The position numbers and the translations under genes are program-made. DNA of 49,454 nt from Saprospiraceae bacterium (GTDB lineage: Bacteria > Bacteroidota > Bacteroidia > Chitinophagales > Saprospiraceae): assembly GCA_027488855.1 (NCBI GenBank), contig JAIYAV010000260.1:1-49454 (forward strand). The letters run 5' to 3'. The notes beneath the pieces were generated by a model, which made no database searches, was not told the origin of the DNA, and saw only the letters and a list, made by a program, of their open reading frames with translations. Shown in pieces: positions 25,361-34,408 of this stretch; position 1 is the stretch's first letter; every line of letters begins with the position of its first letter.

Positions 25361-26536
25361 ATGTTGAGAAGATTGCTACAACGAATATCGGGTAAAATGT
25401 TGCTACTGTGTAGCCTGAGTTTCCTGTTTTGGGCTTGTGGAAGCACTGCACCCGTTGAAAGTGCCCTGCCCGAAAACCCCAAAAATGTTATTTTATTGAT
25501 CGGTGATGGGATGGGCTTGTCGCAGATTAGTGCAGCGATGTTCAGCAACAATGCCAAGCTCAACCTGGAACAGATGCCTGTACTGGGTTTTCACAAATCC
25601 TACTCCTACGATGATTTGGTGACAGATTCCGCTGCGGGGGCCACCGCTTTTGCCTGCGGCATCAAAACCTTCAATGGCGCCATTGGTGTAGACAAAGATA
25701 CGTTGGGGGTAAAAACCATCCTGGAAGAAGCCGAAGAAAATGGTCTGGCTACGGGCTTGATTGCTACTTCTACGATCGTACACGCTACGCCAGCCGCTTT
25801 TATCGCCCACGTGGTATCCCGGGAGCAATACGAAGAGATTGCAGTAGACATGCTCAAAACACAAGTGGATTTGTTGATTGGTGGCGGAAAAAAGTATTTT
25901 GACCGCCGTGAGATGGACAACCGCAATTTGTATGAAGAACTGGCTCAAAAAGGATACAAGGTCACGGACTATTCCTTGGAAGACATGCACGAAATGCGCT
26001 GGGACGCTTCCGAGAATCTGGTCTACCTCACCGCAGATAAACATCCCCTTAATGTTGGCGCAGGTCGCGATTATTTGCCTTTTGCTACGCGACGGGGGTT
26101 AGAGTTTTTGGAAAAACGGAGCAAAGACAAAGGTTTTTTCATCATGATTGAGGGCTCACAAATTGATTGGGCTTGCCATGCCAACGATGGGAAATTAGCG
26201 ATCAAAGAAGCGCTGGATTTTGACCGTGCCGTGGGAGAAGCCTTGAATTTTGCCCGCACCCGGGGCAACACCTTGGTCATCGTAACCGCCGACCACGAGT
26301 GTGGAGGCATGGCGCTGAATCCAGGTTCAAAAATGAATAAAATTGAAACGGCATTCACGACCATCAACCATACCGCGAGTATGATTCCGGTGTTTGCGTA
26401 TGGTCCGATGTCGAAGCAATTTGCCGGAATTTTTGAAAATACCAGTATCCATCAAAAAATGCGCAAAGCGCTGGGCTTTGCCGAACAAAAAGGCCAACCT
26501 TCCCGTGGAAGTGCCAATGGCCAGGAAAAACCCTGA
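25361..26536 (+). CDS. Alkaline phosphatase, lipoprotein
   Basis: 391 residues. An N-terminal lipoprotein signal ends in LSFLFWAC, so the enzyme is probably membrane-anchored in the periplasm or on the surface. Metal-site and nucleophile motifs are NVILLIGDGMGLSQI, VTDSAAGATAFACG (Ser nucleophile) and VTADHECGGMAL, with FIMIEGSQIDWACHANDG supplying further ligands. It hydrolyses phosphate monoesters to scavenge phosphate. It is monocistronic with its own upstream promoter candidate. The tail (EQKGQPSRGSANGQEKP) is low-complexity. Confidence 0.94.
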   Translation: MLRRLLQRISGKMLLLCSLSFLFWACGSTAPVESALPENPKNVILLIGDGMGLSQISAAMFSNNAKLNLEQMPVLGFHKSYSYDDLVTDSAAGATAFACGIKTFNGAIGVDKDTLGVKTILEEAEENGLATGLIATSTIVHATPAAFIAHVVSREQYEEIAVDMLKTQVDLLIGGGKKYFDRREMDNRNLYEELAQKGYKVTDYSLEDMHEMRWDASENLVYLTADKHPLNVGAGRDYLPFATRRGLEFLEKRSKDKGFFIMIEGSQIDWACHANDGKLAIKEALDFDRAVGEALNFARTRGNTLVIVTADHECGGMALNPGSKMNKIETAFTTINHTASMIPVFAYGPMSKQFAGIFENTSIHQKMRKALGFAEQKGQPSRGSANGQEKP

Positions 26537-26690
26537 GATCAGGTTTACTTCCCAACTGCAAGATTTTTTTCCTCTAAACTGAACAATTCAAAAGCTGTTT
26601 TATTATAAATGAGCTTTTTGAAACAACTATCGCTACGTGGTTGTCATCTTACGGTGATTAAACTTTGTAGTAGGTGCAAAATATAGTTTT

Positions 26691-27836
26691 ATGAATGTCG
26701 AAACCTTGGAAAACTTGCAATTAATCAAGGAGAGTGCCCGTGATTTTGCTGAAACGTACATCCGCCCCCATGTCATGGAATGGGACGAAGTTTCTCATTT
26801 TCCGGTGGAGCTGTTCCACCAGATGGGCAATTATGGTTTTTTGGGCGTCTTGGTACCCGAACAGTACGGTGGAGCAGGACTGGGATACCAGGAGTACATC
26901 ACGGTCATTGAAGAGATTGCCCAGGTATGTGGATCAATCGGGCTATCCGTAGCAGCGCACAACTCGCTGTGTACCAATCATATTTTATCTTTCGGTGAAA
27001 AAAAAAAAAAACATCGATACTTACCCAAATTGGCCTCTGGAGAATGGATCGGAGCCTGGGGACTTACCGAACCCAATACTGGTAGCGATGCCGGCCGGAT
27101 GAAATGTGTTGCTGAGCGCGATGGGGATTATTATGTCATTAACGGCGCTAAAAACTTCATCACTCACGGCGCATCGGGCAATGTTGCCGTAGTGATCGTG
27201 CGTACGGGAGAATTGTTGGACAGTCATGGGATGACCGCTTTTGTGGTGGAAAGAGGCACTCCGGGTTTTTATGCCGGCAAAAAAGAAAACAAATTGGGCA
27301 TGCGGGCTTCCGAAACTGCCGAGATGATTTTTGACAATTGCCGGGTGCACAAGAGCCAGATGCTTGGCGAAGAAGGGGAGGGGTTCATCCAATCCATGAA
27401 AATTCTGGATGGTGGGCGCATTTCTATCGCTGCCCTTTCCTTGGGTATCGCTAAAGGGGCGTATCTGGCTTCTTTGAAGTACGCCAAGGAGCGTCAGCAA
27501 TTCGGACAAGCCATCGCCAATTTTCAAGCCATCAGCTTTAAACTAGCGGATATGGCGACCAAAATTGAAGCTTCCGAACTTTTGGTGCGTCAGTCTGGTG
27601 AACTAAAGGACCAAGGAAAGAATGTGACCAAACTCTCGGCGATGGCCAAATATTTTGCCTCAGAAACTGCCGTAGAAGTATCAACCGATGCCGTTCAAAT
27701 TCACGGTGGTTATGGTTACATCAAAGATTTTCCAGTGGAGAAGTTCTACCGCGATGCCAAATTGTGCACCATCGGCGAAGGAACCAGCGAGATTCAAAAG
27801 CTGGTGATTTCGAGGGAAATACTGAGGGGGAAATGA
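26691..27836 (+). CDS. Acyl-CoA dehydrogenase
   Basis: 381 residues, the normal length. Signature 1 is AWGLTEPNTGSDAG (residues about 122-135) and signature 2 is QIHGGYGYIKDFPVEKFYRD, with the catalytic Glu in IGEGTSEIQKLVISREI. It oxidises acyl-CoA at the alpha-beta position using FAD; short- or branched-chain substrates are likely but unproven. A run of 14 As at 26998-27011 encodes GEKKKKH within the middle domain and is a slippage hot spot. The stop codon (27834-27836) coincides with the foot of a family A hairpin shared with the convergent Crp gene. Confidence 0.95.
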   Translation: MNVETLENLQLIKESARDFAETYIRPHVMEWDEVSHFPVELFHQMGNYGFLGVLVPEQYGGAGLGYQEYITVIEEIAQVCGSIGLSVAAHNSLCTNHILSFGEKKKKHRYLPKLASGEWIGAWGLTEPNTGSDAGRMKCVAERDGDYYVINGAKNFITHGASGNVAVVIVRTGELLDSHGMTAFVVERGTPGFYAGKKENKLGMRASETAEMIFDNCRVHKSQMLGEEGEGFIQSMKILDGGRISIAALSLGIAKGAYLASLKYAKERQQFGQAIANFQAISFKLADMATKIEASELLVRQSGELKDQGKNVTKLSAMAKYFASETAVEVSTDAVQIHGGYGYIKDFPVEKFYRDAKLCTIGEGTSEIQKLVISREILRGK

Positions 27837-27976
27837 AAAGTGAAAAGTGAAAAGTGAAAAGTGAAAAATGAAAAATGAAAAATGAAAAGTAGGCTGCCGC
27901 AGCGACTTCGACACACAACGTTGTACAAGCCACAGCGGTAGCCTACTTTTCATTTTTCATTTTTCACTTTTCACTT
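27834..27976. repeat. Simple-repeat-armed hairpin, copy 3 (family A)
   Basis: The left arm is tandem GAAAAGT/GAAAAAT heptamers (27835-27890). The right arm (about 27940-27976) is the reverse complement, pairing with 27859-27895 at 36 of 37 positions. The core (about 27892-27943) pairs GGCTGCCGCAG with CAGCGGTAGCC and contains the small palindrome ACAACGTTGT (27915-27924). The element begins at the acyl-CoA dehydrogenase stop codon and ends at the Crp stop codon, so it fills the entire convergent gap and is placed as a bidirectional terminator. Confidence 0.9.
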
Positions 27977-28700
27977 ACATTAACCTCGCCAAATCCCGCA
28001 CCAAAATCTTGCCTCTATTGAAGTAGATCAAATCGGATTTGCGCAACTCATTTAAGACCAAGGTTACGGTTTGGCGAGAAGTACAAGTGATATTGGCGAT
28101 GTCTTGATGGGTAAGAGAATGCCGCAGGAGCATTTCATAACCTACGCGCTGACCACGATCGGAGACTGAATCTTTGATGAAATCCACAATCCGGGTGCGC
28201 GCATCCTTGAAAATCAGGGACTCCATTTTTTGTTCTGCCAAGCTCAAGCGAGCACCTAGGTAAAGCATAACTCGATTGCATAGCTCGAAGTTTTGACGCA
28301 TCAGCCGGCGGAAGTCCTCCACCTTGACGGCAAACAAAACCACTTCTTCTTTCATGGCTTGGGCAAATTCCTGACGGCGCACTTCGCCGACCAGGCCCAA
28401 TTCGCCAAACATCGCTAAAGGGTGAATCAAGGCTTTGATCACTTCCTTGCCATCGTGGGAGGAGGTAGCACCAATTTTGATGGCACCTTCGGCAAGCAAG
28501 TACAGCACCTCAGAACTTTCTCCTGTCTCATACACGAAGCCATAGCGGATCTTTTCGCGATGTTCCATCTGATTGGCCAATTGCATTTTTTCCTCGGGGC
28601 TGAGGCAGGAAAACAGGGGGTAGCGCTCAATGAAAGCCATTTTGGCTTCTAAACTATTGCCCAAATTCTTTTTGCGGGTGTTACTTGCGTATATGGTCAT
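27975..28700 (-). CDS. Crp/Fnr-family transcription regulator
   Basis: 241 residues. A cyclic-nucleotide-binding-like beta-roll covers about residues 25-140 (IRYGFVYETGESSEVLYLLA, then EGAIKIG) and a Crp-type helix-turn-helix about 185-225 (LTHQDIANITCTSRQTVTLV). No N-terminal cysteine cluster for an iron-sulfur centre is present, so an Fnr-type oxygen sensor is unlikely. The ligand is unknown; the family is common in Bacteroidetes. The upstream gap 28701-28900 is A/T-rich, and I found no clear operator in it. Confidence 0.92.
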   Translation of the reverse strand: MTIYASNTRKKNLGNSLEAKMAFIERYPLFSCLSPEEKMQLANQMEHREKIRYGFVYETGESSEVLYLLAEGAIKIGATSSHDGKEVIKALIHPLAMFGELGLVGEVRRQEFAQAMKEEVVLFAVKVEDFRRLMRQNFELCNRVMLYLGARLSLAEQKMESLIFKDARTRIVDFIKDSVSDRGQRVGYEMLLRHSLTHQDIANITCTSRQTVTLVLNELRKSDLIYFNRGKILVRDLARLM

Positions 28701-28865
28701 GAGTCAAGAATTTTTTCAGAAGTGTAGATTATTTTGAATCAACACAACCTTGACACATAAGAATTGGCTTACCCCCACGCCAATGCATTTTTTTTGAGGA
28801 AAAAATAGAAAAAAAGAAAGGAAAGTCGCCGAATGATGACAAAAACTAGATAAAATCTAAGGAAT

Positions 28866-28893
28866 GGTAAAAAAATGTACACATATTTTTACC
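28866..28893 (-). terminator. Weak A/T-rich hairpin after the DUF4249 gene
   Basis: GGTAAAAA (28866-28873) pairs with TTTTTACC (28886-28893) around a loop containing TGTACA. It lies 8 bp beyond the stop of the minus-strand gene ending at 28901. The stem is mostly A-T, so it is a weak terminator candidate. Confidence 0.35.
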
Positions 28894-28900
28894 CCACTAC

Positions 28901-29824
28901 TTATTGAGGCTTGAGGCTGACTATTTTTTCAGCCTGACTATAGCCTGCAAAGACACCTTGGCCATTGCGGATATTGTTGTACAAAACCACTGGATCAGAA
29001 AAAGGTTGGTCACTATTGTTCTGTTGGCGACTCACTGTGGAGTGGAACAGGTAGTACTCTTCCGATACAGAACGCAATTCAACGATCATTTCGTCGAGAT
29101 TATGCACGTGCGCTGGCATCCGAATGCTAATCGGAACTGGAATGTAGATGGCGTTACCATTGATGGGTTTGTCTTCGATTAAGAATCCCCCGTCATAATT
29201 GGCGATAATGTAATTGGTATTGATGTCTGAACTAAAAGACAATTTTTTGATTTGTTCAATCTGCTCCATTCCATCTTTTTGCACAAGCACGTTTTTTTGA
29301 AAAACATTGACATGGTAAAAATTGCGCTCCAAGCGCGGGTCGGTGAAATAGATGGCTAAATCAAACTTATAATTTACAAATCCGGGTTCGTCGGGCGTGG
29401 CGATCAATTTTTCGATTTTTACACTATCCAGATTAACGCTTTCCGGAATCCTGCTGGTTGCAGTAACTGTTCTGAAACCTTTAGCGGAAACTTTCACGGT
29501 ATACTCAACGCCGACCCGAGGTTTGATCACTTCGCTGGTATAAAAAGGAGCGTTTACCCCCCGAACATCACTTAAATTAAGCCTTTCCAACAACTGGCCT
29601 GATTCCCAAATTTCTACAATGGCGTTGGTGATGTACTCGGTAGGGCCGTTATCCAGAGGGGATCGACTTTTTGAAACCTGCACCCGGATTCCATCTAATG
29701 TTGTAAAATTAGAGATGACAACCAAACTAGGGGTGTAATTTCCTAGCTGCAATTGAGGCTTTTCACACGCGAAGGTGAGCAGCAAAAGACCTATAGATAA
29801 TATGCTTTGTAGCTGTTTTTTCAC
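28901..29824 (-). CDS. DUF4249 lipoprotein, partner of TonB-dependent receptor
   Basis: 307 residues from a GTG start. The lipoprotein signal (SILSIGLLLLTFAC, Cys in FACEK) is followed by the DUF4249 pattern (ITNAIVEIWESGQLLERLNL, then YTVKVSAKGFRTVTATSRIP). DUF4249 proteins are beta-rich outer-membrane-associated lipoproteins commonly encoded next to TonB receptors in Bacteroidetes, probably as SusD-like or lid partners. Here it is directly downstream of the STN/TonB receptor (82-bp gap with a small hairpin), so both belong to one uptake unit governed by the ECF sigma/FecR pair further upstream. The ligand is unknown. Confidence 0.88.
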   Translation of the reverse strand: MKKQLQSILSIGLLLLTFACEKPQLQLGNYTPSLVVISNFTTLDGIRVQVSKSRSPLDNGPTEYITNAIVEIWESGQLLERLNLSDVRGVNAPFYTSEVIKPRVGVEYTVKVSAKGFRTVTATSRIPESVNLDSVKIEKLIATPDEPGFVNYKFDLAIYFTDPRLERNFYHVNVFQKNVLVQKDGMEQIEQIKKLSFSSDINTNYIIANYDGGFLIEDKPINGNAIYIPVPISIRMPAHVHNLDEMIVELRSVSEEYYLFHSTVSRQQNNSDQPFSDPVVLYNNIRNGQGVFAGYSQAEKIVSLKPQ

Positions 29825-29861
29825 ACTATGTCATTGATGTATGCTGAAATGACGGTTGAAA

Positions 29862-29886
29862 AGGCCAAGTGGTTGGCCTCTTTTGT
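29862..29886 (-). terminator. Short intercistronic hairpin between TonB receptor and DUF4249 genes
   Basis: AGGCCAA (29862-29868) and TTGGCCT (29873-29879) form a 7-bp stem around GTGG. On the minus strand three Ts follow the stem; on the plus strand the stem is followed by CTTTTG up to 29886. It may be a partial terminator that lowers DUF4249 expression relative to the receptor, or a processing or stability stem. Confidence 0.4.
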
Positions 29887-29906
29887 AAAAAACTAGACAA
29901 ATTTAA

Positions 29907-32585
29907 CTAAAATTTTATAGAATAGTTGATTGAAGGTAAAAAAGGTAGGAGATGAACCCCAACTAGCTTAGAATCTTTCTTCAACTGGCCATTCTCCACT
30001 ATATATACAGTACGGAGTTGATAGTACAGTGGATTGCGGCGACTATAGACATTGTAGGCACCTACTTGTATGTGGTGTTGAGGTCCTTTGGAGGATAAAA
30101 AATGAAAATTCAGGCCAATGTCAAATCGATGGTATGCTGGCAATCGTTGGCTGTTTTTTGGCCCATAGTCAATCACGGTAACGGGCGGAGATACGCCAGG
30201 GATTTCAAGCGTAAAAGCATCAAGAGGTACATTGGTGGCCAACCCAGAGCTGAAGGTCCAGGAAGCAGAGAGGTCGATTTTAGGCGAAAAACGAAAATCA
30301 CTCCAAATTTTCAAATCGTGTCGATGATCGTATTTAAAGGGGTAACGTTCTCCCAGATTAATTTTGGGGAAGACCCGATCAGTGCGGCCCAATGAATAGG
30401 CAATGTAAGCATCGATGATTCTATTGTTTTTGCGCAGCATCAGGTCAAGGCCAAAGGCACGGCCGGATCCAATGGTGATGTTTTGTTCCCAATCATCCAA
30501 AAAATCTGCTCCTTCAGAATAGTTGACCAGGTTTTTCATTTCCTTGTAGTAGCCTTCCAGAGCGATATTCCAGCCGTATTTTAGGTTTTTTCGGAAACCC
30601 AGGGTGTATTGCCAAGCCAATTCTGGTCCAATCTCGCCAGTGGAAGGAACCCACAAGTCGGTAGGTAACCCAAGGTTGGTACCAGACAAAAGGTGCAAAA
30701 ATTGACTCATTCTACTGACCGAGGCTTCAAGATAGGTAGAATCACTCAGGAGATAGGAGAGGGCCAAGCGGGGCTCTAAAATGGAGTAATTCCGCTGATC
30801 CACATTCCAACCCGACAAGTTCAAACCATAATTGAGGTACAGACGCCGGGACAACATCCGCCTTTCATTTTCCAGGTAAAATGCCCAGCCAGTGGTATAC
30901 ACCTTACGGCTGATTTTACCATCAGGTGAAATGTACTCCTGAAAATCGTCGTCATACTCCTGAATGCCAGGTACAAAATGATTGTGTTGCACCCGCAGAC
31001 CAAAACGTACCTTGTTTCCGGGGGCGATGTCCCAGTGAAAATCACTGCGCACCCCAAAATCGCGGATGCTGGATAGGTAGCGACCATAATCGGCGTCAAA
31101 GTGGGTTTGTGGGGGAGCACTGGAGAGGATATGCACGGTATCACTTGACGCTGTAGTAATGTTGACATTGAGCTGACTAAAGGTAAAAGTGGTATTGGAA
31201 AATAGTTTTTTTCCCAAAATATGGCTCCAACGCAAGGAACTCCCGGTATTGTTCCAATACAATTTCTCGTGGTAAGCTTTTCGAAACCGATAAACCTTAA
31301 ACCGATCATCCACCAATAAAGAAAGGCTATCCTGGGAGTCTCCACTATTGCTAAAATGATCCTGGCCGCGGTAGAAACTAAAAAAAAGGCGATCTTTTTC
31401 TGAAAGCTCTATGTTGAACTTGGCATTAAAATCATAAAAATTATAATTGCTCTGACCTTTTTCTCCATTGCGAGATTTGTAATGTTGAGAGTAGGGTTTG
31501 ATCATCCAATTCAGCAATGAAGTACGACCAGCCAACAACAAAGAACTTTTGTTTTTGACAATTGGCCCCTCCAACGTCAAACGGCCGGAGATCAGACCTA
31601 ATTCCCCGCTTGCAGTCCAAAATTCTTTGTTCCCATCCCGCATCCGTACATCTAGCACTGACGAAAGCCGCCCGGCGTAACGTGCCGGAAATGCGCCCTT
31701 GAGCAACTCAGCTGATTTGACAATGCTGGTATTAAAAACCGATAGAACCCCTGCGGCATGGTTGGAATTGTAAATGGGCACATCGTCGATGATTATAAGG
31801 TTGTGACCAGCTTCTCCGCCACGAATAAATATACCTCCCACGCCATCAGGCCCACTTTGAACTCCTGGAAGCATTTGTACAGCACGGATCAGATCGGTCT
31901 CGCCACCAATTTTAGGCATACGTTGCAACTGATCCAGATCAAAACTGTATTTACCAATGCTCATCCCTTCACTTTGCATCGCTGCAGGGATGACCACTCC
32001 TTCAATTTGTCGGCTTTCTCGGTGCATGACAATGCGTAAGAAGGTATCTCGCTGCAAGTTGATGCTTAAGGTATCTGAATGAAATCCGATGAAAGAAATG
32101 CTGATGCGGGTACGCCCTTGAGGAAGGGTTAGGCTAAAAATACCTTGTTCATTGGAATGGGTACCCTCATTGTGGTTGAGGGCGAAAATATTGGTACCCA
32201 TCAACGTTTCGGCACTTCCCCCAATGGCTACGATCCCTTGAATGGTATACCTTGAACGGATTTTGGGAGTCAGCATGACTCGGGTAATGATGATGCCTGC
32301 TGGATCGGATTGATAGGCAAATCCAGTATTGGCTAAAATGGCATCAAGGATGTTTCGAATGCGCTGCCGTTTAAAAACAAGTGGAAAGTTGTTGCGTTTG
32401 GGCAATTGGCTATCCGAAAAAACAATGTTAAGGTCATAAGTTTTGCGCAGCTGTTGCAGGGCTTTGGCGGGAGATTGGTCCTCAAAAGTAATGGACACAA
32501 CACGATCAAGGGCTTCTTGCGCGTGCAGAGAAGAAACCAGTAAAAAACAAAACATCATCAGCTTGGGTAGAAGTTTTCCCTTCAT
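29907..32585 (-). CDS. FecA-like TonB-dependent receptor with STN and carboxypeptidase-regulatory-like domains
   Basis: 892 residues. A signal peptide covers about 1-22. The STN signalling domain (about 28-105, SITFEDQSPAKALQQLRKTY) is followed by a CarboxypepD_reg-like beta-sandwich (about 115-195), a plug (about 205-330, with GVGGIFIRGGEAGHNLIIID) and a 22-strand barrel ending SINYSIKF with the usual terminal aromatic residue. It imports an unknown ligand across the outer membrane using TonB energy, and the STN domain would report ligand occupancy to the FecR-type anti-sigma protein encoded next. The order sigma, FecR, receptor, DUF4249 forms a complete cell-surface signalling locus. Confidence 0.93.
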   Translation of the reverse strand: MKGKLLPKLMMFCFLLVSSLHAQEALDRVVSITFEDQSPAKALQQLRKTYDLNIVFSDSQLPKRNNFPLVFKRQRIRNILDAILANTGFAYQSDPAGIIITRVMLTPKIRSRYTIQGIVAIGGSAETLMGTNIFALNHNEGTHSNEQGIFSLTLPQGRTRISISFIGFHSDTLSINLQRDTFLRIVMHRESRQIEGVVIPAAMQSEGMSIGKYSFDLDQLQRMPKIGGETDLIRAVQMLPGVQSGPDGVGGIFIRGGEAGHNLIIIDDVPIYNSNHAAGVLSVFNTSIVKSAELLKGAFPARYAGRLSSVLDVRMRDGNKEFWTASGELGLISGRLTLEGPIVKNKSSLLLAGRTSLLNWMIKPYSQHYKSRNGEKGQSNYNFYDFNAKFNIELSEKDRLFFSFYRGQDHFSNSGDSQDSLSLLVDDRFKVYRFRKAYHEKLYWNNTGSSLRWSHILGKKLFSNTTFTFSQLNVNITTASSDTVHILSSAPPQTHFDADYGRYLSSIRDFGVRSDFHWDIAPGNKVRFGLRVQHNHFVPGIQEYDDDFQEYISPDGKISRKVYTTGWAFYLENERRMLSRRLYLNYGLNLSGWNVDQRNYSILEPRLALSYLLSDSTYLEASVSRMSQFLHLLSGTNLGLPTDLWVPSTGEIGPELAWQYTLGFRKNLKYGWNIALEGYYKEMKNLVNYSEGADFLDDWEQNITIGSGRAFGLDLMLRKNNRIIDAYIAYSLGRTDRVFPKINLGERYPFKYDHRHDLKIWSDFRFSPKIDLSASWTFSSGLATNVPLDAFTLEIPGVSPPVTVIDYGPKNSQRLPAYHRFDIGLNFHFLSSKGPQHHIQVGAYNVYSRRNPLYYQLRTVYIVENGQLKKDSKLVGVHLLPFLPSINYSIKF

Positions 32586-32667
32586 ACTGCTGATTTCGAC
32601 AAAGCGATTAGGCGAATCGGAATAATCGCTCTGCGTTTATGATAAGCTATTTTAGCCCAGTCCCAAT

Positions 32668-33675
32668 TTATTTAGGACAAGTCTTTCCTTCCAAACGGAA
32701 AACGGTAGAACTTGTTTTCTCTAAGTGGAAATTTCCAGTTTTTGCCAACAATTTCAGGCTGGATTCGGGTTTATCCAACTCGAAGTTCCAGGTAAAAATA
32801 CATTTGGCAAGCTGGGGATCAGAGAATTCCAAACGATAATTAGAATAGCGGCGCATGATTTCTTGGGCTTCTCCCAAAGTTCGGCTCACGAGCTCTATTT
32901 TACGGGTTCTCCACACTTTGGTAGAGGCAAAAACCTGATTGCTATTGCTTAATGCCTTACTCGGCTGCTTTTGAATCTTAGGAATGTACCCGATGAAATT
33001 TGCAGGAACCTCAATTCTTTGCTTGTTATCACCTTTACCCATCAGTGCAACCTGCCCCGACATGACCTGTACTTCCGTTTGGGGTTCGGTCTGCAAAGCG
33101 CGTACATTGAAACTGCTCCTAAACACTTCGATCAAACCATGTGGTGTTTCGATGCGGAAGGGCTGCCCGGGGTTAGGTTGTACTTCAAAGTATGCTTCAC
33201 CACGCAGTTTTACATTGCGCACTTTGCTATTCTTTAAGTTGGGGTCAAAACTCAGTTCACTGTTGTTGCTCAACCAAACTACCGAGTGATCGGGCAATTC
33301 GATTTTTTTGGTTTGCCGTTTATTGGTCGCTACAGAATCGATTCCGCTGGACGTAGAATTAGTATTGAGCACCCACCAGGCTGTAACCAAAAGTGCAACA
33401 ATCGAAGCAGCAACCAACCAAGCCCGAGGAACCAATCGACGCACGGGTACATTTTCTTGACTAGGGGGCTCCTGAATTTTGGATTGAAACTTTTTCCAAT
33501 TGGCTTCTACGTCTGGTTCGAAAGATTTTGACTTATAATTCCCAGCTTTTTGCCAAATGGTCTCCAATTCTTTATCAAAGGCAGGAGCGTCCGAACCAGC
33601 GTCTATGCGCTTAGATTCTTGATCTACATTCTCATTTTTCCATTGTCGAACCAAAAACTGAATCTTCTTCTCCAT
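32668..33675 (-). CDS. FecR-family anti-sigma protein (DUF4974)
   Basis: 335 residues from the Met at 33675 (MEKKIQFLVRQWKNENVDQE); the extra frame to 33726 lacks support. The cytoplasmic sigma-binding region is about 1-90, and a single transmembrane helix follows (AWLVAASIVALLVTAWWVLN). The periplasmic FecR domain (about 125-235) has KIELPDHSVVWLSNNSELSF and a typical beta-helix, and a DUF4974 domain lies at the C terminus (VSRTLGEAQEIMRRYSNYRL). It receives the receptor's STN signal and releases the sigma factor encoded just upstream. Confidence 0.93.
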   Translation of the reverse strand: MEKKIQFLVRQWKNENVDQESKRIDAGSDAPAFDKELETIWQKAGNYKSKSFEPDVEANWKKFQSKIQEPPSQENVPVRRLVPRAWLVAASIVALLVTAWWVLNTNSTSSGIDSVATNKRQTKKIELPDHSVVWLSNNSELSFDPNLKNSKVRNVKLRGEAYFEVQPNPGQPFRIETPHGLIEVFRSSFNVRALQTEPQTEVQVMSGQVALMGKGDNKQRIEVPANFIGYIPKIQKQPSKALSNSNQVFASTKVWRTRKIELVSRTLGEAQEIMRRYSNYRLEFSDPQLAKCIFTWNFELDKPESSLKLLAKTGNFHLEKTSSTVFRLEGKTCPK

Positions 33676-33806
33676 TGGCCTGAATATTGTGTAGGGTCTA
33701 GTACCGTTCATTTTTTCCTTAGACACAAAGAAACTTACATACCCCTATATCCACACAGCGTTTCTTCTAACAATTATGCCGTATAGCAGACAAACGCCAC
33801 TAGATT

Positions 33807-34391
33807 CTAGCCCCCCAACCACAAAATCAACAAACTCAAGCCACTTTTTAAATGGGGGAGTAGGCGTTGACGAAGGTATTTGAGGGCTTTGGATACCTGA
33901 TTCTCTACCGTTTTTTCAGCAATGCCCAGTTCGGTAGCAATGTCCCGATACGATAATTCTTCGTATCGACTCAGTACAAACACCATCCGGCATTTTTCTG
34001 GCAACTCGTCAATGGCGGCATCAACCAGTTCTTGTAATGCTTCACTATGCAGCAGGTCTTCAGCGTCACTTTCTTCAATGGCGATCTCAGGCATCCGTTC
34101 TTCAGAAGTCCACTTGCGGTTGTCCCGCAAATGGTTGAGGGTGCGATTGAGTACTGCGCGCTTGAGGTAGGCCCGCAATGAGGTGGAAATAGTCAGTTTG
34201 TCCCGTTTGCGCCACAATTCATACAATACTTCTTGCACCAAATCCTGAGCCAAATGTTCATCGTGTGCTACGCGATAAACCACCTGACACAACTCAGCAA
34301 AGTACCTGCGGAACAACCATTCAAACGCTTTTTCAGCATCTGTGGACAATAAGTCAAAAAATTCACGGTCGTTGTTCGGCGTAGTCTGCAA
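33807..34391 (-). CDS. ECF sigma factor of the TonB/FecR unit
   Basis: 194 residues from a TTG start (MQTTPNNDREFFDLLSTDAE); no upstream ATG is available in frame. Region 2 has FRRYFAELCQVVYRVAHDEH and LAQDLVQEVLYELWRKRDKL; region 4 has LPEKCRMVFVLSRYEELSYR followed by IATELGIAEKTVENQVSKAL. It would direct transcription of the receptor locus and possibly itself when FecR is released. The gap ahead of the gene contains an orphan GAAAAAT heptamer array. It ends 131 bp from the FecR start. Confidence 0.93.
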   Translation of the reverse strand: MQTTPNNDREFFDLLSTDAEKAFEWLFRRYFAELCQVVYRVAHDEHLAQDLVQEVLYELWRKRDKLTISTSLRAYLKRAVLNRTLNHLRDNRKWTSEERMPEIAIEESDAEDLLHSEALQELVDAAIDELPEKCRMVFVLSRYEELSYRDIATELGIAEKTVENQVSKALKYLRQRLLPHLKSGLSLLILWLGG

Positions 34392-34408
34392 ACAGGATTT
34401 GGTTTAGG

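Noticed and set aside
28701..28900. A small RNA or operator upstream of the Crp-family gene
   Set aside because: The stretch is A/T-rich with no stable hairpin beyond the weak one at 28866-28893 and no palindromic operator.
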